A DNA stretch of 64,000 nt from Phaeobacter porticola. Lineage in GTDB: Bacteria; Pseudomonadota; Alphaproteobacteria; Rhodobacterales; Rhodobacteraceae. The notes under the pieces are model-generated. The model did not search any database. It saw nothing but the letters and a program-made list of their open reading frames with translations, and was not told where the DNA came from. Of the stretch, positions 44,643 to 53,786 are shown in pieces; position 1 is the stretch's first letter, and the number at the start of each line of letters is the position of its first letter. Made by a program: the position numbers and the translations under genes. The stretch is from contig NZ_CP016364.1 of assembly GCF_001888185.1 (NCBI RefSeq), positions 2,728,001 to 2,792,000 of the forward strand, given 5' to 3'.

Positions 44643-45641
44643 ATGCACCGTGCCGTAAACACACAACACCCTGAGATGATGGCCTTGGCCGAGCGCTACC
44701 GGCGGTTTGCTCGCATCGAAGCACATGGCGTGTCCCCTACCTATGCTTGGCTGGCAGAGACAATTGCCTCTTCGTCCCTCTGTCTCGATTTTCTAGTGCA
44801 ACTGCCCGCACACAAGCGCCAACCTAACCTGTTTCTGGCCGCCCTTCGCAGCATCGACAACCTACCGACCTCGCCCGCAGAGCTGGACGCGCAATTAGAA
44901 GACCACGGTATCGCCATCGCAAGCCTGATGATGCAGCGAATGACGCAGACCAACGAACCCGGACGATGTGCGACTTTGCTTCCCTCCTTTGCCGGGATCG
45001 ACGGGCCAATTGCCCTGCTGGAAATCGGCGCTTCCGCGGGTCTCTGCCTGCAACCCGACGCATATGGCTATGATTGGGGCACGGCGACGCTGCAACCCCT
45101 TGGTAACAATGCTGATGCGGCTCCCGTTTTTCACTGTCATGTGACAGGCAGCACACCGCTGCCAAAGGCACAACCCCAGGTGGTCTGGCGGGCTGGCCTT
45201 GACTGCAACCCGCTGGATGTCCGCTGTGAAAGCGACATGTCCTGGTTGCGGACGCTCGTCTGGCCAGAGCAAACAGAACGTCTTGCCAATCTCAATGCCG
45301 CGATCAACGTGGCCAGGCGCAAGCATCTGCACATCCACAAAGGAGATTTACGCCACGACCTCGCTGACCTGATGGCAGAGGCGCCGCGCGATGCAACTTT
45401 GGTGGTGTTTCACAGCGCCGTACTGACCTATGTTTCAGGCCAACGCGACCGCGAAGCGTTTGCCGATCAGATGCAGGCCTCGCAGGCCGTGTGGTTGAGC
45501 AACGAGAGCGCGCGCGTATTCCCACAATTTTCGCCACAGACCGGACAATCCCGAGATCACCTATTCCTACTGACGCAGAATGGCGTACCCGAGGCTTGGA
45601 CCGGCCCCCATGGGCAGTCGCTCGATTGGGTCGCCCAATAG
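44643..45641 (+). CDS. DUF2332 family protein
   Basis: A 332-residue protein beginning ERYRRFARIEAHGVSPTYAW after a short lead, the hallmark of DUF2332. The middle has ALLEIGASAGLCLQPDAYGY near 125, similar to the glycine-rich SAM loop of methyltransferases, and DPREAFADQMQASQAVWLSN-like segments near 275. The function is unknown; a Rossmann-type methyltransferase-like fold is plausible. The ATG at 44643 lies a few bases after a weak ribosome site. It stands alone. Confidence 0.85.
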   Translation: MHRAVNTQHPEMMALAERYRRFARIEAHGVSPTYAWLAETIASSSLCLDFLVQLPAHKRQPNLFLAALRSIDNLPTSPAELDAQLEDHGIAIASLMMQRMTQTNEPGRCATLLPSFAGIDGPIALLEIGASAGLCLQPDAYGYDWGTATLQPLGNNADAAPVFHCHVTGSTPLPKAQPQVVWRAGLDCNPLDVRCESDMSWLRTLVWPEQTERLANLNAAINVARRKHLHIHKGDLRHDLADLMAEAPRDATLVVFHSAVLTYVSGQRDREAFADQMQASQAVWLSNESARVFPQFSPQTGQSRDHLFLLTQNGVPEAWTGPHGQSLDWVAQ

Positions 45642-45779
45642 CCGCGATGCCGGTATGATCCACCGCGGGTATCACTTAGGCGTCAAAGGCCGCAATGTTT
45701 CGATAGATAACAAAGCAATTGCCATTGACCCAACGCGCGCGGCGGGGTCATGTCGCGCGGTGAACCGGCGGAGGACCCC

Positions 45780-46691
45780 ATGCCCGACATCGCACCGCGC
45801 TACTGGCTGATGATCGCCATCCTTGGCTTGGTCTGGGGTGGGACATTCCTGCTGATCAAGCTTGCGCTAGAGGGCACAACACCCTTCTGGCTGGCGGCCA
45901 GCCGCATTGGGTTTGCGGCACTGCTGCTCAGCGCAATCTGGGGCGCGCGCGGGTTCAAGCTGTTCAAAGGCCAGACAAATTGGCCGTCGCTGATCGTCAT
46001 TGGCATTCTCAGCACGTCACTGCCCTTCATGCTGATCTCTTGGGGGCAGCAGCATGTCTCGTCTGGCTTCACCGGCGTCAGCATGGCGGCGATCCCGCTG
46101 ATGGTGCTGCCCTTGGCACATGTCTTCATCCCCGGAGAGCAATTGACCCTGCGTCGCCTTATCGGATTTGTCATCGGCTTTGCCGGGGTCGCGGTCCTGC
46201 TCGGCAGCAAGGCATTTGAAAGCAGCGGCGCCGCATTAGAGGCCTATGGCCGTGCCGCCTGCCTGGCGGCTGCGGCCTGTTATTCGATCAGCTCCATCCT
46301 GACCCGCCGCCTGCCACCAGCAGACCCATTGGGATTGGCCGCGATCATGCTGGTAATCGGCTCTGCCGTGATCATACCCACGGCCTGGCTCGCCGAAGGA
46401 CCCTTGGTTATTCCGGACAACCGCACTCTTATGATTGCAGCGGTTTTGGGTCTGATCCCAACCGCTGCCGCCAATCTGCTGCGCGTTATCGTCGTCCGTG
46501 AAGCCGGGCCAACCTTCATGACCCTGACCAACTACCAGGTTCCCATCTGGGCCGTTGTTCTGGGGGCGATTTTCCTGGGCGAGGACCTGCCGCCGTCTAT
46601 GATGCTGGCGATGCTGCTGATCCTCGGCGGCCTGTGCATCAGTCAGCTTGGCGCGTTGCGGCGGCTGTTTGCTGGCGTGCGCAACGGGTAG
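45780..46691 (+). CDS. EamA-family drug/metabolite exporter
   Basis: A 303-residue membrane protein from ATG 45780, with GGAGG five bases upstream; an earlier in-frame codon at 45750 is not needed. Ten helices form two EamA repeats, the first beginning LMIAILGLVWGGTFLLIKLA and the second ACLAAAACYSISSILTRRLP near 165, ending with PIWAVVLGAIFLGEDLPPSM, the typical second-repeat signature. The substrate is unknown. No regulator adjoins. Confidence 0.92.
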   Translation: MPDIAPRYWLMIAILGLVWGGTFLLIKLALEGTTPFWLAASRIGFAALLLSAIWGARGFKLFKGQTNWPSLIVIGILSTSLPFMLISWGQQHVSSGFTGVSMAAIPLMVLPLAHVFIPGEQLTLRRLIGFVIGFAGVAVLLGSKAFESSGAALEAYGRAACLAAAACYSISSILTRRLPPADPLGLAAIMLVIGSAVIIPTAWLAEGPLVIPDNRTLMIAAVLGLIPTAAANLLRVIVVREAGPTFMTLTNYQVPIWAVVLGAIFLGEDLPPSMMLAMLLILGGLCISQLGALRRLFAGVRNG

Positions 46692-46771
46692 ACCTGCGAC
46701 AAAAGCATACCCGCCGCCGATGCAGGCCGCAGGTTGGTTTTACCGCTCCAGATACCAGGGGCGACGCCGGG

Positions 46772-48118
46772 TTATTCAGCGACAGCCGCCTCAACTGCAG
46801 CAACCACACGGTCCACCGCATCGGTCAGCACGGCGGCGTCTTCGCATTCCGCCATGACCCTAACCAGCGGTTCAGTGCCTGATTTTCGGATCAATAGGCG
46901 CCCCTGCCCGGCCAGAGATGTCTCTGCCGCCTTGATCGCATTCTGCACCTGATCAGTCTCCAGCGGTGCTTGCCCAGCCGCAAAGCGCACATTTTTCAGA
47001 AGCTGAGGCACCGGGGCGAATTGCTGCGACAGCTGCGAGGCCGGCCTGTCCGAGCGGATCATTTCGGCAAGAAAATGCAGCCCCGCCATCAGCCCATCGC
47101 CGGTTGTGGCATAATCCGACATCACGATATGGCCGGATTGCTCGCCGCCCAGATTGAACCCACCTTCGCGCATCCGCTCGACCACATAACGGTCACCGAC
47201 GGCGGTCCGCTCCAGACCGATGCCGCGCGCATCAAGATGACGCTCTAGCCCGAGGTTCGACATAACCGTTGCCACCAGCGCATTGCCTGCCAGCAGACCG
47301 TCCTCGGCCCAGCGGGTCGCCAGCAGCGCCATCAGCTGATCGCCGTCGGCCACCCTGCCAGTTTCATCAATAATGATCACCCGGTCCGCATCACCGTCCA
47401 GACAGATGCCGACATGGGCCCCATGGGCCACCACTGTTTCAGCAGCGGTCCCCGGCTGTGTAGAACCGCAATCGCGATTGATATTGGTCCCATCAGGCGA
47501 GACGCCCACCGCAATGACATCGGCTCCCAATTCCCAAAGGATCTCTGGCGCGGCACGGTGGGCAGCGCCATTGGCGCAGTCGATCACCACTTTTAGCCCA
47601 TCCAGGCGGATATCGCGGGGCAACGAACTTTTGACACGTTCACCATAGCGGAACCGCGCATCGTCGATCCGTTTGGCACGCCCGATGTTCTGCGCTTGCG
47701 CAGGCTCAACGCCCGCTTCAATCAGCGCCTCCAGCTCCATCTCGACAGTGTCGGACAGCTTGAACCCATCGGGGCCAAAGAATTTGATCCCATTGTCCGC
47801 CGCCGGATTGTGGCTGGCAGAGATCATCACCCCCAGGTCCGCCCGCATCGACCGTGTCATCAGGCCTACCGCCGGCGTCGGCACAGGGCCAAGCAACAGC
47901 ACGTTCATACCCGTCGAGGTAAGCCCCGCCGTCAGTGCGCTTTCAAACATATACCCCGATAGGCGTGTGTCCTTGCCGATCACCACGCGGTGCACACCCG
48001 ATGCGTCGCGGCGGAAATACCGGCCTACGGCCGCGCCGATACGCAGCGCCATATCTGCGGTCATGGGATGAGTATTGGCAGTGCCACGCACCCCATCGGT
48101 GCCAAAAAATTTGCGCAT
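46772..48118 (-). CDS. glmM: Phosphoglucosamine mutase
   Basis: A 448-residue protein from ATG 48118 ([16 protein letters not shown]), the conserved N terminus. The phospho-Ser loop is [20 protein letters not shown] near 100; the metal loop [11 protein letters not shown] near 240; the sugar-binding EQSGHIVM near 325; and the phosphate loop [14 protein letters not shown] near 410. It makes glucosamine-1-phosphate for peptidoglycan and lipopolysaccharide. It is 22 bp downstream of folP in a folB-folP-glmM operon, a common order in alphaproteobacteria. Confidence 0.97.
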   Translation of the reverse strand: MRKFFGTDGVRGTANTHPMTADMALRIGAAVGRYFRRDASGVHRVVIGKDTRLSGYMFESALTAGLTSTGMNVLLLGPVPTPAVGLMTRSMRADLGVMISASHNPAADNGIKFFGPDGFKLSDTVEMELEALIEAGVEPAQAQNIGRAKRIDDARFRYGERVKSSLPRDIRLDGLKVVIDCANGAAHRAAPEILWELGADVIAVGVSPDGTNINRDCGSTQPGTAAETVVAHGAHVGICLDGDADRVIIIDETGRVADGDQLMALLATRWAEDGLLAGNALVATVMSNLGLERHLDARGIGLERTAVGDRYVVERMREGGFNLGGEQSGHIVMSDYATTGDGLMAGLHFLAEMIRSDRPASQLSQQFAPVPQLLKNVRFAAGQAPLETDQVQNAIKAAETSLAGQGRLLIRKSGTEPLVRVMAECEDAAVLTDAVDRVVAAVEAAVAE

Positions 48119-48140
48119 ATCGGCCCTTTCGGTCGGGTTC

Positions 48141-49136
48141 TTATCTGACGGATTGCCACAGGCGAACCGCCTGCGCCGTCTCGGCAACATCATGCACCCG
48201 CAGGAATTGCACGCCTTGGGCCAATGCTGCAAGCCCTACTGCAATGGACCCCGGTGCACGGGCGGCAACATCCGGCGCATGGCCGATTTTCCCGATGAAC
48301 CCTTTGCGCGAAACACCCAAAAGGATCGGACAGCCTAGCCCGTGAAATAAGCTGAGATTGCGCAATAGAACCAGATTATGCTCCAGCGTCTTGCCAAAAC
48401 CGATGCCCGGATCAACCACGATCTGCTCACGTACCACACCAGTGTCTTCCAACCGGTCGATCTGCGTGCTCAGAAAATCATAGATATCCAGCAGTACATC
48501 TGCGTACTGCGGGTTTTCCTGCATGGTTTCAGGATCGCCCTGCGCATGCATAATGCACGCGGGCACTCCGGCCTGCGCGGTCAACGGTGCCAGCGCTGGA
48601 TCAAAGGTGAAGCCGGACACATCATTGGTCAGGCTTGCACCAGCCTCCAGCGCCTCTGCCAGCACCACAGCCTTGCGGGTATCGATGGAAATCGGCACCT
48701 CCGACTTGGCCCGGATCGCGGCGATCACCGGCGCGGTGCGACGGATCTCCTCCTCCTCCGGCACGAGGGCGGCACCCGGACGGGTGGATTCGCCGCCGAC
48801 ATCAATGATGCTGGCCCCATCTGCCACCATCTGAAGCGCGGTATCGCAGGCAACGCTGACATCATTATGCTGACCACCATCAGAGAAACTGTCTGGCGTC
48901 ACATTCAGGATACCCATGATCTGCGGCTGGGTCATGTCGAGACCTGCAATCGTAGCGCGACGGGCGGTCAGGCGATGCCGCACATGTTCGGGCAGCAGAC
49001 CGGCAGGCATCACCCGCGGTGGGGCACCCCGCTCCAGGACTTCAACTTCGGTAAACCAGAGTGCGCCGCTGATCAGAGGCATCGCCCCCTCGGGACGGGC
49101 ATCGCCATGTTGAACAAGCGGTCGGTAATAACTCAC
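48141..49136 (-). CDS. folP: Dihydropteroate synthase
   Basis: A 331-residue protein. The TIM barrel begins near 70 after an N-terminal extension of about 65 residues ([20 protein letters not shown]) that looks like a small separate domain. Core motifs are [48 protein letters not shown] near 155, [15 protein letters not shown] near 245 and GVSRKGFIG near 280. It joins p-aminobenzoate to the pterin diphosphate in folate synthesis. The ATGA overlap with folB shows coupling. Confidence 0.96.
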   Translation of the reverse strand: MSYYRPLVQHGDARPEGAMPLISGALWFTEVEVLERGAPPRVMPAGLLPEHVRHRLTARRATIAGLDMTQPQIMGILNVTPDSFSDGGQHNDVSVACDTALQMVADGASIIDVGGESTRPGAALVPEEEEIRRTAPVIAAIRAKSEVPISIDTRKAVVLAEALEAGASLTNDVSGFTFDPALAPLTAQAGVPACIMHAQGDPETMQENPQYADVLLDIYDFLSTQIDRLEDTGVVREQIVVDPGIGFGKTLEHNLVLLRNLSLFHGLGCPILLGVSRKGFIGKIGHAPDVAARAPGSIAVGLAALAQGVQFLRVHDVAETAQAVRLWQSVR

Positions 49137-50053
49137 AGTTGCGTCTGCTCCACAGCCACGGCGCGCAAAGGCACCCCCGGATTTTCGGGCAGTGCCGCAC
49201 CAATCACAATCATCTCACCGGCCTCAAACGTACCAGCAAACCACGCCGCCAGAGCCACGGCTTCGGACGGTGGCGCCGAGGGGCCATCTACCGCATCCAA
49301 AACGATTTTTGACGGCGCCCAAACGCAAATCTGCCCGTTTTTCATGGCCCAGTCCAGCTCTGTTCGCGTCGACACGACAACACAGCGGTCATCCTTTGCA
49401 GCCAGCCGCCATGCGTTCTGTTCGATGGACAAAAGATCAATCCGCCGCTGGGTCCATTTATGGCCCGTCTGCGGGGTTGCCATATCGTGTGCGCCAACAC
49501 AAAGAATCAGCGGACGCTGACGGCATTGCATCTGATCGATCCAGGCCGCGAGGTTGTCACCGTCAATCGCCGCGTTGGAGAGGTACATCAGCCGTGGGTG
49601 CGGGCGCTCTTCGCTGTCCACATCGCTGGCAACCTGATCACGTGCGCGCACGATTTCGACGCCCAGCGCCCCCGGACCGCGATCCAGCTTTTCGATACGC
49701 ACAAAGGCCCGCACGGCCTGCGGTTCCAGCAGGATACGCTCGGCGATACGCTCAGCCAGAGTTTCCAGAAGGTTCAGCCGCTCTTCCGATAGCTCATGCG
49801 CGATGGCCTCGCTCACACGGTCATAAGAGAGAATGCGATCCACATCATCATCCAGATCCGCAGGCAACGGAGCGATCTCGACCACAACATTAAAACAGAT
49901 TCGCTGGGTGGTGCCACGCTCAGCCTGAAACGCGCCAATCTCCACCTCGACGATGTGGTCACGCAGGGAAATTCGGTCTAGCGTCCCTCGTGTGGCGGTG
50001 GCTTCCGACCGTTCTGACGGGTGCGCAAAGGCGAGACGAATTTCTGAAGACAT
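49133..50053 (-). CDS. folB: Dihydroneopterin aldolase with long C-terminal domain
   Basis: A 306-residue protein, much longer than the usual 120. Residues 20-125 are the FolB domain (DRISLRDHIVEVEIGAFQAE, catalytic Glu; LNLLETLAERIAERILLEPQ; VRIEKLD). Residues 145-306 resemble the end of an amino acid kinase fold: ICVWAPSKIVLDAVDGPSAP, then PSEAVALAAWFAGTFEAGEM and IVIGAALP. The first half of such a kinase (phosphate loop) is weak or missing, so activity is doubtful. It sits in folB-folP-glmM. The folate role is firm, that of the extra domain unknown. Confidence 0.88.
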   Translation of the reverse strand: MSSEIRLAFAHPSERSEATATRGTLDRISLRDHIVEVEIGAFQAERGTTQRICFNVVVEIAPLPADLDDDVDRILSYDRVSEAIAHELSEERLNLLETLAERIAERILLEPQAVRAFVRIEKLDRGPGALGVEIVRARDQVASDVDSEERPHPRLMYLSNAAIDGDNLAAWIDQMQCRQRPLILCVGAHDMATPQTGHKWTQRRIDLLSIEQNAWRLAAKDDRCVVVSTRTELDWAMKNGQICVWAPSKIVLDAVDGPSAPPSEAVALAAWFAGTFEAGEMIVIGAALPENPGVPLRAVAVEQTQL

Positions 50054-50202
50054 AACGGTGGGGCCCCTGGACTGGCGGTTTGGCGGTGAGGTTCCAGCAT
50101 AAATCTACGACGGCCGGATAACAGGCTTCCATGCGCCATACCAGTGGCCGAAAGCGGCGCTGACGGGCTTTCCTTGCCCGCCGCAGCCGCATCCTGCAAC
50201 CC

Positions 50203-50850
50203 TCAGTTGTTCAACGCAGTCCGGAAACGATCATCACGATAGAACAGATGTACACCGATCCGCGCAGTCTTGGTAAAGCTCTTGCTCCAGCGCGGGCGCA
50301 CGGCGGTGGTGTGATAATAGGTTGCCCCATCGGTGATGCCAGTTGTGGCGCCATCCATCACCAGGCGCGCAACTTTCGACACCCGTTCAAAAGCGGTCTT
50401 CTCACGGATCACTTCCTTATGACCATCGCAGGTATAGGTAAACTGGCATTGGTATTTGCGCCCGGTTCCCTGATTGATCACCCCGCACAGACTGTTGGGA
50501 AACTGCGCAGATTTCACACGGTTCATGATCACTTCGGCTACGGCAAACTGCCCCTTGACCGTCTCGCCACGTGCCTCAAAGTAGAGCGCCTCAGCCAGAC
50601 AGGCAAAATTGTCGCCTCCCTTTGCAGCCGGAATCGTATCCAGCCAGCCTCGGGTGTATTTCACTTCGGTCGGCTTGGCCTTCTTGGCCGCACGATTGAA
50701 ATTGAAAAAATGGTTCAAACGCCCGGTCGGTACGGCGTTCAATGTGGATTGTTCACGTTTGAACAAAGCGTCCAATCCGGAATCCGCATATACAACTTTG
50801 GCTGCCGCGAACACGGCAGCAAACACGGCAGCTACTGTCAAAATCTTCAT
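50203..50850 (-). CDS. SleB-type cell wall hydrolase
   Basis: A 215-residue secreted protein from ATG 50850; the longer frame to 50973 lacks the signal. The signal peptide is MKILTVAAVFAAVFAAAKVV. The hydrolase_2 domain spans about 80-210, with the catalytic Glu in CLAEALYFEARGETVKGQFA, then AEVIMNRVKSAQFPNSLCGV and YQCQFTYTCDG (Cys pair), and YYHTTAVRPRWSKSF. Outside sporeformers these lytic transglycosylase-like enzymes act in cell wall remodelling. It is a single gene between folB and ppdK. Confidence 0.93.
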   Translation of the reverse strand: MKILTVAAVFAAVFAAAKVVYADSGLDALFKREQSTLNAVPTGRLNHFFNFNRAAKKAKPTEVKYTRGWLDTIPAAKGGDNFACLAEALYFEARGETVKGQFAVAEVIMNRVKSAQFPNSLCGVINQGTGRKYQCQFTYTCDGHKEVIREKTAFERVSKVARLVMDGATTGITDGATYYHTTAVRPRWSKSFTKTARIGVHLFYRDDRFRTALNN

Positions 50851-51022
50851 TAGGGTATCCCCACTAGACAAGGTCGCGCACGGCCATCCCAACGTCACGC
50901 GATCGCACCTCCTAGTCGAAATCCCTGAAAACGTCCAGCGACAGGAGCGCGCACCCTGTGCACCCCTGGACAAGCGTCAAATCGCCCCTTCTCTTCGATC
51001 CCGTGAAACCCCCTTGTTTTCC

Positions 51023-53623
51023 TTAGGGTTTTACGGATTGGTGCGGTGAATCTCCGGTTTGGCTGGAAATCGCCAACTGCGCCGCAGCAAGCCGTGCGAC
51101 GGGAACCCGAAACGGGGAACAGGAGACGTAATCGAACCCTGCCTCGCGACAAAACGCAATCGATTCGGGGTTGCCGCCATGCTCTCCGCAAATCGACAGA
51201 GTGATATCCGGGTTCTCCGCCCGGCCACGCTGAACACCCAGTTTCAGCAACTCCCCCACCCCGTCAGTATCCAGCACATGAAACGGATCTTCGGGAAAGA
51301 CGCCTTGGTTGACATAGGCCGACATGAACCGGCCCGCATCGTCCCGCGACAATCCATAGGTCATCTGGGTCAGGTCATTGGTGCCGAAGCTGAGAAAGGA
51401 GGTATGGGGAGAAATCTCACCGGCGCGCAACGCAGCACGCGGTGTTTCGACCATGACGCCCAGACGATAAGTGAAATCCTCGCCGCGTTCGGCCTTCACC
51501 GCCAGAGCCACTGCATCAATACGGGCCTTGACCAGTTCCACCTCGCGTGCGGCCGACACCAGCGGGATCATGATCTCCGGCACCACCGGTGCACCCTCCT
51601 TGGAGGCGTCAAGCGTCGCCTCAAAGATGGCGCGCGCCTGCATGTCGTAGATCTCCGGCACAGTAACCCCCAGCCGAACGCCGCGCAGGCCGAGCATGGG
51701 GTTATATTCCTCCATCTCTTCAACCCGCCGAGTCACATCACTCACCGGGATGCCCAGCGCCTCTGACAACTCGCGCTGCCCGGTTGTGGAGGTCGGCAGA
51801 AATTCATGCAGCGGCGGGTCAAACAGCCGGATACAGACCGGCAACCCTTCCATGATGCGGAACAGCGCCTGAAAATCCTCGCGTTGTATTGGCAACAGCC
51901 GCGCCAGCACCGCCGCACGGCCATCCGAAGTTTCGGCAAAAATCATCTCGCGCATGACCGTTAACCGGCCGGGATCAAAGAACATATGCTCCGTCCGGCA
52001 CAGTCCGATCCCCTGCGCGTTGAATTTACGCGCGGTCATGGCATCCTCGGGGGTGTCGGCATTGGCCCGAATATCAATGTCACGCACCGCATCTGCCCAG
52101 GTCAAAAGAGTCTGAAACGCGCCATCCTCAGCTGCTTCCATCATGTCCGGTTCGCCTGCCAGCACCTGACCGCTGCTGCCATCTATGGTGAGGATATCAC
52201 CGCGGGTGAACAGGCGGCCATCGCCCGCCACCAGCTGCTTGCGCCGGGTGTGAAACTTCAAATTCGACGCCCCCACAATGCAGGGCAGCCCCAACCCCCG
52301 GCCAATCACCGCCGCATGGCTGGTGATACCGCCACGTTCCGTCAGAACCGCGGCGGCGGCATGCATACCGCGCACATCCTCGGGCGAGGTTTCGCGCCGC
52401 ACCAGAATGCACGGCTCGCCGCGCGCGGCGCTGGCCTGTGCTTCGGCAGCGGTGAACACCAAACGGCCCGTCGCAGCACCAGGACTGGCAGCGATACCGC
52501 TGCCGATGACGTCGCGAGTTGCGCCGGGTGCCACCTGCCGGTGTAACAGCTCGGTCAGGATACGGGCGTCCACCCGCATTACCGCCTCTTGGCACGCAAT
52601 GATACCATCCTCAGCCAGCGCCACCGCAATCCGCACCGCTGCCTGCGCCGAGCGGGTGACGCGCACCCCATCAAGAAGATGCACCGCCCCGCTTTCGATC
52701 ACAAATTCCACCTGCATTTCCTCGCGCAGACGCTGCCGCATCAACCGCGCATGGGATTTCAGGTCGGCAAAGGCTTCCGGCGCCGATTCCTCCAGTGACG
52801 GCCCACGCGGATCCCGCTCCAGGTAAAGCGCCTCCGCACCCGCCCCCAGCGCATCACGCCCCTGGCTCTGGCTCAGGTAGCGCCCGGTGATCTGCGGCTG
52901 CCCGGTCTTGGTATTGACCAGCTGCAACACGCCCGAGCCGCATTCGCCCTGGCCAAAGCCGGGCACCATTTCCTGCACCACCAGCCCCAGCCCCGCATCC
53001 GCAGGCGCGCCCTTGGCCTGCCGCAACAGCCGGGCCGAGGTGCCTTCCCAGGCCCGCGCCATCGAACGCAGCACCGCCGCCAACTGTTCCGCCGGATCCT
53101 GCGGAAACGGCTCGTCGGTCTCGGCCTCATAGGCGTGCAGAACCTCGCTCAGCGCATCCGGGCCACCGTCTTCGACATCATCGAACACATCCGGGTCCAG
53201 CCGCGCCACATGCACGGCATAAGATTGCACAAACCGCAGATACAGCGCCGCCGCCCCATCGCGCCCCAGACTATCGCACAGGTCAACATACCGCGCGTCA
53301 TTCATGCCGATGTTCAGGATCGCGCCGGGGCCGCCCCAATCAGGATCCTGCGACGATGGCCGCACACACAACAGCGCATCCGCCGGAAACGCCTCAACAA
53401 TCGCTGCCATATCCGGCATCTCGCCCTGGGCAATACCATGCACCGCCTGAAACGACAGCGCCACGGTGCGCGGCACCGGCAGATCCAGTCGCACCAAACG
53501 CTGCAGACATTTCGCCCGTCCACCATGGGTGTGGTTGGCAATCGGCGCCACCGGCGTGATCAGCACGGAATCCGGCGTCTCATCGCGGGTGGGGCCTCCC
53601 ATGTCTTGATCATGTTTCTGCAC
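51023..53623 (-). CDS. ppdK: Pyruvate phosphate dikinase
   Basis: An 866-residue protein from GTG 53623 (AAAGG seven to eight bases upstream). The N-terminal ATP-grasp part has LLCVRPSSQDPDWGGPGAIL near 85, where the usual SGA motif is altered; the phospho-His is in LTERGGITSHAAVIGRGLG near 430; the PEP/pyruvate barrel follows from about 520 with GLCRTEHMFF, GLRGVRLGVTVPEIY and LSICGEHGGNP (catalytic Cys) near 825. It interconverts pyruvate and PEP. The N-terminal domain is shorter and more divergent than in 880-residue PpdK. It lies downstream of glyS, a conserved neighbourhood in Rhodobacteraceae. Confidence 0.93.
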   Translation of the reverse strand: MQKHDQDMGGPTRDETPDSVLITPVAPIANHTHGGRAKCLQRLVRLDLPVPRTVALSFQAVHGIAQGEMPDMAAIVEAFPADALLCVRPSSQDPDWGGPGAILNIGMNDARYVDLCDSLGRDGAAALYLRFVQSYAVHVARLDPDVFDDVEDGGPDALSEVLHAYEAETDEPFPQDPAEQLAAVLRSMARAWEGTSARLLRQAKGAPADAGLGLVVQEMVPGFGQGECGSGVLQLVNTKTGQPQITGRYLSQSQGRDALGAGAEALYLERDPRGPSLEESAPEAFADLKSHARLMRQRLREEMQVEFVIESGAVHLLDGVRVTRSAQAAVRIAVALAEDGIIACQEAVMRVDARILTELLHRQVAPGATRDVIGSGIAASPGAATGRLVFTAAEAQASAARGEPCILVRRETSPEDVRGMHAAAAVLTERGGITSHAAVIGRGLGLPCIVGASNLKFHTRRKQLVAGDGRLFTRGDILTIDGSSGQVLAGEPDMMEAAEDGAFQTLLTWADAVRDIDIRANADTPEDAMTARKFNAQGIGLCRTEHMFFDPGRLTVMREMIFAETSDGRAAVLARLLPIQREDFQALFRIMEGLPVCIRLFDPPLHEFLPTSTTGQRELSEALGIPVSDVTRRVEEMEEYNPMLGLRGVRLGVTVPEIYDMQARAIFEATLDASKEGAPVVPEIMIPLVSAAREVELVKARIDAVALAVKAERGEDFTYRLGVMVETPRAALRAGEISPHTSFLSFGTNDLTQMTYGLSRDDAGRFMSAYVNQGVFPEDPFHVLDTDGVGELLKLGVQRGRAENPDITLSICGEHGGNPESIAFCREAGFDYVSCSPFRVPVARLAAAQLAISSQTGDSPHQSVKP

Positions 53624-53693
53624 TGCGGCACCTTTCCTTTGCTATGCAGCATAGCCCTGTCGCCCGTTCCCGCAAGGAAAAGCACGTGGACAA

Positions 53694-53733
53694 AAAGGAG
53701 AAAACCGGGACGACCCTGCGATCGCCCCGGTTT
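53694..53733 (-). terminator. Intrinsic terminator after glyS
   Basis: On the minus strand AAACCGGG (53733-53726), a 16-base loop, CCCGGTTT (53709-53702) and then a T-rich tail. It separates glyS from ppdK. Confidence 0.7.
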
Positions 53734-53786
53734 CCAGATGTTTGCTGCCACGGGCTGCGCGGCTAAGTCGCGCCCCGTGGGGGAGA

